The position numbers and the translations under genes were made by a program. Positions 34,640-41,525 of a stretch of DNA of 64,000 nt are shown one piece after another. The first letter of the stretch is position 1. The number at the start of each line of letters is the position of its first letter. The stretch comes from an uncultured Pelagibacteraceae bacterium (GTDB lineage: Bacteria > Pseudomonadota > Alphaproteobacteria > Pelagibacterales > Pelagibacteraceae): assembly GCA_902625945.1 (NCBI GenBank), contig CACODG010000001.1, forward strand, positions 88,872 to 152,871. The letters are read 5' to 3'. Below the pieces are notes generated by a model, which worked only from the letters and a program-made list of their open reading frames with translations, was not told the DNA's origin and did no database searches.

Positions 34640-35643
34640 TGCATGCTTTAGTTTATACCGGTACAGAAAAAATAGTTTACAGAGAGGAAAAAGATCCTAC
34701 CAAAAAACCTGGCGAGGCATTAGTAAAAGTTCATGCATCAGGTATTTGTGGTTCAGATATGCATGCTTATCACGGAAAAGATGAACGCAGAATACCTCCT
34801 TTGATATTAGGTCATGAATTCAGCGGAACAAGTTTAGATGGTAAATTCAAAAATAAAGAAGTCGTAATCAATCCACTTATTAGTTGTGAGAATTGTGATT
34901 ATTGCAAAAACCAAAGAGAACATCTGTGCCCGCAAAGAACAATGATTGGGATGAGTACTCCGACAAAAAGAGATGGAGGTTTAGCAGAATTAGTTTCTGT
35001 TCCTGAACAAAATATTTTTGAGGTACCAAAGGGTTTAAATATGAAAGAAGCAGCATTGGCTGAACCTACTGCTGTTGCTTTGCACGCAGTTTTATTAGCT
35101 GAGGCAAATTTAAAAAAACCTTTATCAGAGTGTAAGATTTTAATTCAAGGTGCAGGGGCAATAGGTTTACTTTGTGGTCTGGTATTAAATAAAGAAAAAA
35201 ATTCTAGTAATATAATCATGTCTGATCCTAATAAAAAAAGATTAGATGAATGTGGAAAATATTTAAAAGCAAGTTTTGTTTCACCAGATGATAAATCCAT
35301 AAAAGAAAATCATTTTGACTTAATTTTAGAGTCAGTAGGATTAGAGATCACTAGGCATCAAGCAATTAATTCAATAGCACCTGGCGGTACTATTGTTCAT
35401 ATAGGTTTAACCCAACCTTCAGGAACTTTTAATTTTAAAAAACTTACAATCCAAGAAGTAACATTAGTTGGAACTTATTGTTACACGAATGAAGATTTTA
35501 AGAATAGCTTAGTAATTCTAAAAGACAAAAAATTAGGTGATTTAGGATGGATAGAATATCGAGATCTAAAAAAAGGATCGGATGCCTTTCAAGAAATTCA
35601 TAATGGTACCTGCGTTGCCCCTAAAATCATACTTATTCCTTAG
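34639..35643 (+). CDS. Zinc-dependent alcohol dehydrogenase
   Basis: A 334-residue medium-chain dehydrogenase. The catalytic zinc ligands are in SGICGSDMH (Cys37) and GHE (His59, Glu60), and structural zinc cysteines are in CENCDYCKNQREHLC (about 85-99). The Rossmann motif is GAGAIG (about 171-176). It is tied to the HpsN-like gene by a TAATG overlap, so both are likely made together. In sulfonate operons, two dehydrogenases (HpsO, HpsP) interconvert stereoisomers of dihydroxypropanesulfonate; this could be such a partner, but polyol dehydrogenase is as likely from motifs alone. Confidence 0.85.
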   Translation: MHALVYTGTEKIVYREEKDPTKKPGEALVKVHASGICGSDMHAYHGKDERRIPPLILGHEFSGTSLDGKFKNKEVVINPLISCENCDYCKNQREHLCPQRTMIGMSTPTKRDGGLAELVSVPEQNIFEVPKGLNMKEAALAEPTAVALHAVLLAEANLKKPLSECKILIQGAGAIGLLCGLVLNKEKNSSNIIMSDPNKKRLDECGKYLKASFVSPDDKSIKENHFDLILESVGLEITRHQAINSIAPGGTIVHIGLTQPSGTFNFKKLTIQEVTLVGTYCYTNEDFKNSLVILKDKKLGDLGWIEYRDLKKGSDAFQEIHNGTCVAPKIILIP

Positions 35644-35688
35644 TTCTTCTTCTAGTTGTAGACAATATGCATACGAGAAATTTAAAAT

Positions 35689-35716
35689 AATCATTTCAAT
35701 TTTGGAATGATTTTAA
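35689..35716 (+). terminator. Weak terminator hairpin after the alcohol dehydrogenase gene
   Basis: A 9-bp stem with one G-T pair (35689-35697 with 35704-35712) around loop AATTTT, ending in a short T-run. It lies between the dehydrogenase operon and the following small-gene operon and may separate them. Confidence 0.45.
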
Positions 35717-35730
35717 CTAACATTGAAATA

Positions 35731-36108
35731 ATGAAAAAAACATTTTTCATATTAATTTTACTATTTTTTACTTCTGTTTATGCCATGGGGCATCTAAGTG
35801 AAAAAGATAGAAAAGCTACTTTAAAATGCACAGGACTTTATTATGCTAATAGCATGATACCTCAAGGAACATTGGAATTAGATAAAATTGTATTCTCGAT
35901 TGCTGCTAAGAAATATTTAACATCATATTTAATTAAAGAGGGAGTTAAAGAAGGTCTTGTAAATACAGAACTTAATAAATCTGTAGATGAACTTTATGGC
36001 AAACCATACGATGAAAAAAAAACAGGTGATTGCACTAAATATATTTATAAATTGATACCAGAGTCTAAGGCAGAAATCGATAAACTAGTAAAATCAGGAA
36101 TATATTAG
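35731..36108 (+). CDS. Small secreted protein of unknown function
   Basis: A 125-residue protein with an N-terminal signal peptide (MKKTFFILILLFFTSVYA) and a mature alpha-helical domain with two cysteines (about residues 33 and 107) that could form a disulfide in the periplasm. No family recognised. The ATG at 35731 was preferred because the upstream in-frame codons lie in the terminator-like hairpin. It leads a run of six same-strand genes with minimal spacing. A similar-sized secreted protein is encoded at 40.4-40.8 kb, but I see no convincing sequence similarity. Confidence 0.65.
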   Translation: MKKTFFILILLFFTSVYAMGHLSEKDRKATLKCTGLYYANSMIPQGTLELDKIVFSIAAKKYLTSYLIKEGVKEGLVNTELNKSVDELYGKPYDEKKTGDCTKYIYKLIPESKAEIDKLVKSGIY

Positions 36109-36109
36109 T

Positions 36110-36397
36110 ATGAGCGGATACCTAATTGCCAATATAGATGTAAAAAATCCTGAAGCTTATAAAGAATATATTGGGAAAGTAGTGCCTACAGTTCAAAAAT
36201 TTGGAGGAGAATACCTTGTACGTGCTGGGGAGTACAAAATAATTGATGGTGAGTGGAAATATCCTAGAACCGTAGTAATTAAATTTCCAACTTATGAAAA
36301 AGCTTTAGAGTGGTATGACTCTAAAGAATATAAACCAGTAAAACCAATTCGATTAGCAAACTCAGTTGCTAATGGAATAATAATTAAAGGAGTTTAA
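36110..36397 (+). CDS. DUF1330 family protein (copy 1)
   Basis: A 95-residue dimeric alpha/beta-barrel-type protein. YLIANIDVKNPEAYKEYI...VVPTVQKFGGEYLVRAG and WYDSKEYKPVKPIRL are characteristic of DUF1330, a family of unknown function related in fold to antibiotic-biosynthesis monooxygenases. It is cytoplasmic, begins 1 base after the secreted-protein stop, and is followed at once by a second family member. Tandem copies suggest a heterodimer or divergent specialisation. Confidence 0.88.
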   Translation: MSGYLIANIDVKNPEAYKEYIGKVVPTVQKFGGEYLVRAGEYKIIDGEWKYPRTVVIKFPTYEKALEWYDSKEYKPVKPIRLANSVANGIIIKGV

Positions 36398-36703
36398 ATG
36401 ACAAAAGCCTATTTAGTAGCAATGCCTACAATAAAAGATAATGATATGTTTGCAAAGGAATATGCAAGTAAAGTAGCCGATACTATAAAACCATTTCAAG
36501 GAAAATTTCTTGTTAGAACTCCGAATAAACTAATTAAAGAAGGTGAAGAAAAATCTCTTACAGTTGTAATTGAATTTCCTAATAAGGAAAAAGCTCTTGG
36601 TTGGTATAATTCTCCAGAGCATCAAAAGATAGTTGTTCATAGAAGAACTGCAACAGATCCGTCAAGTCCAATAGTGATCTGCGAAGAGTCTAATACATAT
36701 TAA
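36398..36703 (+). CDS. DUF1330-like protein (copy 2)
   Basis: A 101-residue relative of the preceding gene: AYLVAMPTIKDNDMFAKEYASKVADTIKPFQGKFLVRTP and ALGWYNSPEHQKIVVHRR follow the same strand-helix pattern. It starts with no gap after copy 1 (TTTAAATG). The conserved arginine and tryptophan-tyrosine dipeptide are retained, while overall identity to copy 1 looks modest, so the duplication is not recent. Function unknown. Confidence 0.82.
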   Translation: MTKAYLVAMPTIKDNDMFAKEYASKVADTIKPFQGKFLVRTPNKLIKEGEEKSLTVVIEFPNKEKALGWYNSPEHQKIVVHRRTATDPSSPIVICEESNTY

Positions 36704-36721
36704 CAAAAAAAGGAGATAATT

Positions 36722-37138
36722 ATGATCGATAAATTTGGAAACGCATTTTATATAATAATTTACTTAGCACATTTTATTATAGTCGGTAGCTACGCTTACC
36801 AATTAGTCTTTGATACTAAAAAATTTCTAAAGGGTAGAGGGGTTGATAAAACCGCTACTTTAATCACAAGATTTGCAGGTTCGTTTATGATTGCTATTGT
36901 TGTGATGGCAATTTATTTAGCTTTTATTAGACCCAATGGTTTAATAGGTACTTGGGCGTTCTTTAACTTAATTTTTATAATTAATGTTTCAATACTGGTG
37001 ACAAATTTTTACACTTTAAAAATTGATAAAACAGGTTTAACCAAAAAAACTAGAAATGATGGAATTTACGCACCATTAGTTCTTGTAATTATCAGTGCTA
37101 TTCTTTGTTATGGCTTAACAGATAAGATCTACGTTTAA
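36722..37138 (+). CDS. Four-span membrane protein of unknown function
   Basis: A 138-residue membrane protein with four hydrophobic segments (about 8-27, 50-70, 78-98 and 115-135) and a basic loop KKFLKGRGVDKTATLITRFAGSF between the first two. No enzymatic or transporter signature was recognised. AAAAGGAGATAATT gives it a strong ribosome binding site, as with its neighbours in this small operon. It may be the membrane member of a complex with the surrounding ABM-fold proteins. Confidence 0.65.
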   Translation: MIDKFGNAFYIIIYLAHFIIVGSYAYQLVFDTKKFLKGRGVDKTATLITRFAGSFMIAIVVMAIYLAFIRPNGLIGTWAFFNLIFIINVSILVTNFYTLKIDKTGLTKKTRNDGIYAPLVLVIISAILCYGLTDKIYV

Positions 37139-37146
37139 GGAGATAT

Positions 37147-37440
37147 ATGGCAAAGTTTATGAATATTGTTAGATGTAAAGTAAAATCATCTAGCAGAGAA
37201 GAATATTTGAAAAAAATTGATGAGATGCCAAAGTTCGATGGGCAGACTTCAGCTAAGTATGTTGAGACAAAGCCTAACGAATTTTTTATGATAGGTGAAT
37301 GGAATTCTGAAGATGATATTGCTAAAGCAAGACCAAAAATGATTGAATTTTTGGACACACTTCGGCATACTTTAGAAGAACTATCACCAGATTTGGGAGT
37401 AACAGATCCTCACTCTGGTATAGTTGTAATCGAGAAATAG
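37147..37440 (+). CDS. Small ABM-like (dimeric alpha/beta barrel) protein
   Basis: A 97-residue protein with the pattern MNIVRCKVKSSSREEYLKKI...VETKPNEFFMIGEWNSEDDIAKARPKMIEFLDTLRHTLEEL, which fits the ferredoxin-like fold of antibiotic-biosynthesis monooxygenase-type proteins. It contains no cofactor motif, as is normal for this fold. AAGGAGATAT lies before its ATG, 8 bases after the membrane-protein stop. Its substrate or partner is unknown. Confidence 0.7.
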   Translation: MAKFMNIVRCKVKSSSREEYLKKIDEMPKFDGQTSAKYVETKPNEFFMIGEWNSEDDIAKARPKMIEFLDTLRHTLEELSPDLGVTDPHSGIVVIEK

Positions 37441-37453
37441 GAAAGGGGTAACA

Positions 37454-37777
37454 ATGGCAAAATTTTATACACTTGGATGTTACACAGCCAAAGGTCTTGG
37501 GGGATTTGTAAGCAATCCGTCTACAGACAGAAAAGCTGCTACATCTGCACTTGCTGCTTCTGTAGGAGCTAAAGTAACTCAATACTCAGGCCTAAGAGGA
37601 AAATATGATTTTATGGCAGTGATTGAAGGAACTTTTGAACAAGCTGCTGCAGCTGCAATGGTTGCTGTTTCTAGTGGTGCTGTTTCAGATTTTACAATTT
37701 TAGAAGATGTAGATCTAAATGAGATAGCTAAAACTGCTCAGAAAATGGCTTCATCATACAAAGAGCCAGGAAAATAA
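37454..37777 (+). CDS. GYD domain protein
   Basis: A 107-residue protein of the GYD family (PF08734). The sequence Y.LG.Y...G.GGF..NPSTDRKAATSALAASVGAKVTQYSGLRGKYDFMAVIEG with the GKYDF core is diagnostic, and ALAASVGA followed by FEQAAAAAM and SDFTILEDVDL completes the domain. The family is again a ferredoxin-like dimer of unknown function. A GGGG-containing ribosome binding site precedes the ATG. It closes the six-gene operon and converges on a methyltransferase gene. Confidence 0.88.
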   Translation: MAKFYTLGCYTAKGLGGFVSNPSTDRKAATSALAASVGAKVTQYSGLRGKYDFMAVIEGTFEQAAAAAMVAVSSGAVSDFTILEDVDLNEIAKTAQKMASSYKEPGK

Positions 37778-38485
37778 TTATTTTCTGTAGCTAATACATT
37801 TTAAGGTATCAGTGAATTTTATTTGATTTCTATATTTAGATTTTATTTCACTGATACCAAATTTTATTTCTTTATTACTCATATTTAATAAGCAAGAAAT
37901 GTATCTTTCTCTGATCATTCTCACGTATTTTTGTTTAGAGATTTTTACTTTAAAATTGAAGTTTGTATAGCTTATTCTTTTTAAGTTTTTTTTTATTATC
38001 TTAAATAAAACTTCGTCTCTTTTTAAACTTTTTTCTAAATTTTTTCTCATTTTTTTAAAACAAGGTATCTTATTATTTTTTGTTTTTAGAGAAAAAATTA
38101 ATATTTTACCTTTGGTGTTTAATCTTTTTTTAGCAAGATTTAGAAGACGATTTAAATTTTTTTTTGAAAAAAAATGAATAGTTTGTTTGATTAAGATTAG
38201 ATCGTATTTCTCTTGTTTATTTAAATATTTTAAAGCTTCTACTCTCTTAAATATAATATTTTTTTTTACACCCTTATTTCCAACAATATCAATTCCAATG
38301 GGTTTATTTTTAAATTTATATTTCTGTTGAAGGGCGCTAATAATATTTGCTCTTCCACATCCAATGTCCAATATTTTTGAATTATTGTTTAAGTTACTTT
38401 TCCTTTTAAGAAATTTATTAAATTGAGAGATATACGATTTAGATGATAACCAGGTTTTATTATCCCAGTTTTTAAGTTTTTTCAT
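37778..38485 (-). CDS. Class I SAM-dependent methyltransferase-like protein
   Basis: A 235-residue basic protein with motif I NSKILDIGCGRANII (about residues 37-51) and post-I and motif II segments (PIGIDIVG, YDLILIKQTIHFF, about 95-120). This is the SAM-binding Rossmann fold. The C-terminal half is lysine-rich and variable, so the acceptor is unknown. Its ATG overlaps the stop of the phosphate acetyltransferase gene (TAATG), and it converges on the GYD gene. It is the last gene of a minus-strand set that includes pta and an Ldh2-type dehydrogenase. Confidence 0.82.
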   Translation of the reverse strand: MKKLKNWDNKTWLSSKSYISQFNKFLKRKSNLNNNSKILDIGCGRANIISALQQKYKFKNKPIGIDIVGNKGVKKNIIFKRVEALKYLNKQEKYDLILIKQTIHFFSKKNLNRLLNLAKKRLNTKGKILIFSLKTKNNKIPCFKKMRKNLEKSLKRDEVLFKIIKKNLKRISYTNFNFKVKISKQKYVRMIRERYISCLLNMSNKEIKFGISEIKSKYRNQIKFTDTLKCISYRK

Positions 38486-39393
38486 TAAAGCGCAACAACA
38501 GCAGCAGCCATGGAAGCAAGTCTTGCTTGAGTATCATCAGCTCTACTTGTAATCACAACAGGAACTTTCCCACCAACTACTACGCCAGCTGCGCAAGCCC
38601 CCATAAAAAAAATCATCATTTTTACTAAGGCATTTCCAGTTTCTACGTTTGGAACTAACAGAATATCAGTTTTACCAGCAACCGCATTTTTGATCCCTTT
38701 AATTTGAGCAGCTTTTTCAGAAACTGAATTATCGAATGCCATTGGTCCAAATACTTCTGCATTCAAACCTTCTTCTTTTGCTCTTTTGGTAAGCTCACTT
38801 GCCTCTTGAGAGCTCGGTACACTATCTAAAATTTCCTCAGTGGCTGATAGCACTGATACTTTAGGTTTTCCAATTCCTATCCTTTTCGCAAAATCTATTG
38901 AATTTTTCAATATATGCATTTTAGTTTCTAATTTTGGCAATACATTTAATGCCCCATCAGTAATGATAAATGGTTTATCATTTTTTTCTAAAGTCATATG
39001 CCAAATATGACTAAGTCTTTTTTTTCCAATTAAATTTAAATCTCTTTTCAAAACTGCTTTCATAAGTACATCGGTATGAATATGTCCTTTAACAATTATT
39101 TTTACTTTATCTTCACTTGCCAGTTTTGCTGCAATTGGTGCAGTACTATTTTCATCAGGTTCATTAATAATTTCATATTTAGAAATATCCCAGTTTAATT
39201 GCTTAGCATTATTCTCAATAATTGACTTATCACCTATAAACACTGGTTTAATTAAATTTGCATCTACAGCTTGTTTTGCTGACTCAATTGAAACTGGCTT
39301 TACCGCATTAACTATTACTGCTTTTGCCGGCCCTTTTGTTTTAGCCAAATTAAGTAAATTCTCAGGACAAATAATATCTTTTTTACTCAGCAT
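38485..39393 (-). CDS. pta: Phosphate acetyl/butyryltransferase
   Basis: A 302-residue PTA_PTB-family enzyme that would convert acetyl phosphate and CoA to acetyl-CoA. Family elements are VNAVKPVSIESAKQAVDA (about residues 28-45), ITDGALNVLPK (about 143-153) and the C-terminal TGNALVKMMIFFMGACAAGVVVGGKVPVVITSRADDTQARLAS (about 250-292). The product of Xsc is acetyl phosphate, so a Pta in the same wider locus is functionally sensible. Its N-terminal coding end overlaps the Ldh2-type gene. Phosphate butyryltransferase is the alternative within this family. Confidence 0.9.
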   Translation of the reverse strand: MLSKKDIICPENLLNLAKTKGPAKAVIVNAVKPVSIESAKQAVDANLIKPVFIGDKSIIENNAKQLNWDISKYEIINEPDENSTAPIAAKLASEDKVKIIVKGHIHTDVLMKAVLKRDLNLIGKKRLSHIWHMTLEKNDKPFIITDGALNVLPKLETKMHILKNSIDFAKRIGIGKPKVSVLSATEEILDSVPSSQEASELTKRAKEEGLNAEVFGPMAFDNSVSEKAAQIKGIKNAVAGKTDILLVPNVETGNALVKMMIFFMGACAAGVVVGGKVPVVITSRADDTQARLASMAAAVVAL

Positions 39394-40390
39394 TTAATTT
39401 TTCCATTTCTCTTAAAATTTTCTTAGGAATAGATATATCTTTATTTAAATTCTTTTTATACGTCTTATTTTTTCTTTCACCAGGATATAAAATATTTGAA
39501 AATCCTTTTGCTTTTGGAAGTTTTTTGACAAGTTTTATATTTTTCTGCATTTCTTTGTCAAACCTATTCCCGATAAAAATTTTTGGATTAATAGTAATAA
39601 ATAAATGACCCATATTTTGGGGTCCTGAAAAATCATCAAAAGGATCTTTTGTTTTTCCTCCATGACTACTGCCTGTAAAAACACCGCTTAAAATATCAAC
39701 CATCCAAGCTAAACCAGATCCTTTAAAACCTGCAATGGGTAATTGAGTACCCTTAAGAGCTTCTTTAGCGTTAGTAGTGATTATTCCTTTTTTGTTAAGA
39801 GCAACACCGTATGGAATTTTCAAACCTAACTTGTCAGCTCTTCGTATAATTCCTCTATTTATCATTGAGGTTGAGGCATCATAAATAAAAGGAACTTTTC
39901 CTGCAGGAACACCAAAACAAATAGGGTTTGTGCCAAATAGAGATTTCTTAGCACCATGCGGAGCTAAAGCGGCAGGCGCATTAGTAAAACAAAAAACCAT
40001 CAATTTATTATTTACCGCATGCTCTGCATAAAAACTTGAAAGTCCGTAATGTCCGCTTTTTTTTATTGCCACTAAACCTATTCCAGTTTTTTTTGCATTT
40101 TTAATTGCTTGCTTAATACCTATATCAGCACTCACAAAACCAATGCTGTTATCTGCATCGATATAAGAAATTGAAGAACTTATTTTTTTTATTTTAATTT
40201 TTGGTTTGGGGTTAATTACTTTTGCTTTAATTCTATCACAGTACATTTTAAGCCTTGCTAAACCATGACCTTTAGCTTCCAGAATTTCAGCTTTAATTAA
40301 ATAACTGGAACAAAGTTCAGCATGTTTATTTGAAAGTTTATGTTTTAGAAAAATTTGTTTAAGTTTTGATTTTAGAAGATTTTTTTTCAC
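39383..40390 (-). CDS. Ldh2/malate-type dehydrogenase, candidate (R)-sulfolactate dehydrogenase
   Basis: A 335-residue NAD(P)-dependent 2-hydroxyacid dehydrogenase of the Ldh2/ComC/YlbC family. GHGLARLKMYCDRI (about residues 36-49), the catalytic-region SGHYGLSSFYAEHA (about 111-124) and LFGTNPICFGVP (about 150-161) are diagnostic. In sulfonate pathways, ComC of this family reduces sulfopyruvate to (R)-sulfolactate, the SuyAB substrate. Malate or ureidoglycolate dehydrogenase are alternatives. Translation starts at a GTG that overlaps the upstream stop (GTGA). It is encoded with pta and upstream of the racemase-tau set. Confidence 0.82.
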   Translation of the reverse strand: MKKNLLKSKLKQIFLKHKLSNKHAELCSSYLIKAEILEAKGHGLARLKMYCDRIKAKVINPKPKIKIKKISSSISYIDADNSIGFVSADIGIKQAIKNAKKTGIGLVAIKKSGHYGLSSFYAEHAVNNKLMVFCFTNAPAALAPHGAKKSLFGTNPICFGVPAGKVPFIYDASTSMINRGIIRRADKLGLKIPYGVALNKKGIITTNAKEALKGTQLPIAGFKGSGLAWMVDILSGVFTGSSHGGKTKDPFDDFSGPQNMGHLFITINPKIFIGNRFDKEMQKNIKLVKKLPKAKGFSNILYPGERKNKTYKKNLNKDISIPKKILREMEKLNAE

Positions 40391-40821
40391 TTAAATTTTT
40401 TTTTGCCTTTTTCTTCCCAAAAATTTGTTCTTTGTTCTGGATTCTCAACTAAATTTTTACACATCATGCCATAATTTTTAGCTAGTAAGGAAAAATCTTT
40501 TTTGGCTAGTTTAACAAATTTGTCTACATTATCTTTAGTCATTTGAGACATAACCTCCGGATTTAACCCCATAATTTCTCCAAGATCATAATTATATTTT
40601 AAAGATACATCTGCACTCTTTTCCAGACTATCGATTAGACTTTTATTTTTTCCGGCATCTTTAAAGCTTTGTGCTGCAACTTTGTAGAAACTGTAACAAT
40701 TTACATAATCTTTTTGAATATTTTCCATAACATATTTAGCGACTTTTTTTTCTTTAGCATTTTCATTAGCATTTAAAGAAAAAGGAACAGCAATTAAAAT
40801 TAACAATATTATCTTTTTCAT
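40387..40821 (-). CDS. Secreted protein of unknown function
   Basis: A 144-residue protein with a signal peptide (MKKIILLILIAVPFSLNANA-type, cleaved near residue 18) and a helical mature part with two cysteines (about 42 and 121). Methionine-rich stretch GEIMGLNPEVMSQMTK lies in the middle. No family recognised. It overlaps the racemase gene at its start and the dehydrogenase gene at its end by ATGA/GTGA, so it is tightly co-translated with them. It might be a periplasmic accessory protein for substrate uptake, which is inference. Confidence 0.65.
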   Translation of the reverse strand: MKKIILLILIAVPFSLNANENAKEKKVAKYVMENIQKDYVNCYSFYKVAAQSFKDAGKNKSLIDSLEKSADVSLKYNYDLGEIMGLNPEVMSQMTKDNVDKFVKLAKKDFSLLAKNYGMMCKNLVENPEQRTNFWEEKGKKKFK

Positions 40822-41510
40822 TTATATTTCCTCATGGAAGCTTCAGCTAACATTAGGTTTGGGTCCATAAATATTTTTGATAGCTTAGCTTTCTTAAAAG
40901 ACTTATAGGCAAAAATTGCAATTGGCAACTCAGTACAGCCCAAAATGATTTTTTTACAGTTCATTTTTATCAAATAATTTACAGCAGGTTTAATAGCTCT
41001 CTCAGCTTCTTTAGTTTTACCCATTTTAACCAGTTTTATAGATTTATTTACACTTCTTGTTTGTAAGTTTTTATTAGGCGATATTAATGTGTAATTTTTT
41101 TTAAAGTAATAACTGTAAATCCCTGTTTTAATAGTGGCATCTGTAGCTAAAAGGCCAATTTTAGAATTCTTTTTACAATTTTTTTTCGCGTTTAAATATA
41201 CAATCTCTGGCATATTTAAGATTGGAATCTTTATTCTTTTTTTTAGGTCTCTGTACCAATAATGTGCAGTATTACATGGGATTGATATAAACTTACATTT
41301 ATTTTTTTGCAAAAACCTACATCCATGAATTAGGCTTTTTAAAACTTTGTTATATTTTTTAAGATTTTGTTTTCGATCAGGAATGTTAGCTTTATTATAT
41401 AAAACAAATAGGGGATAATTTTGGTCTGCTTTTCCTCTATTTAATTTCGCAAGTTTTGAACAAAAGTCTAAGCCTGCTTGTGTGCCCATACCACCAAGAA
41501 TTCCAATCAT
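40818..41510 (-). CDS. Aspartate/glutamate racemase family protein
   Basis: A 230-residue PLP-independent racemase-fold protein. GILGGMGTQAG (about residues 3-13), the first catalytic cysteine in SIPCNTAHYW (about 79-88), and the second in LGCTELPIA (about 190-198) are visible. Family members racemise Asp or Glu, or act as isomerases on related acids. Placed between a 2-hydroxyacid dehydrogenase and tauCBA, it may act on a sulfonated amino acid such as cysteate, but this is only a guess. The length is normal for the family. Confidence 0.85.
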   Translation of the reverse strand: MIGILGGMGTQAGLDFCSKLAKLNRGKADQNYPLFVLYNKANIPDRKQNLKKYNKVLKSLIHGCRFLQKNKCKFISIPCNTAHYWYRDLKKRIKIPILNMPEIVYLNAKKNCKKNSKIGLLATDATIKTGIYSYYFKKNYTLISPNKNLQTRSVNKSIKLVKMGKTKEAERAIKPAVNYLIKMNCKKIILGCTELPIAIFAYKSFKKAKLSKIFMDPNLMLAEASMRKYK

Positions 41511-41525
41511 AAATTATAAAATTAA

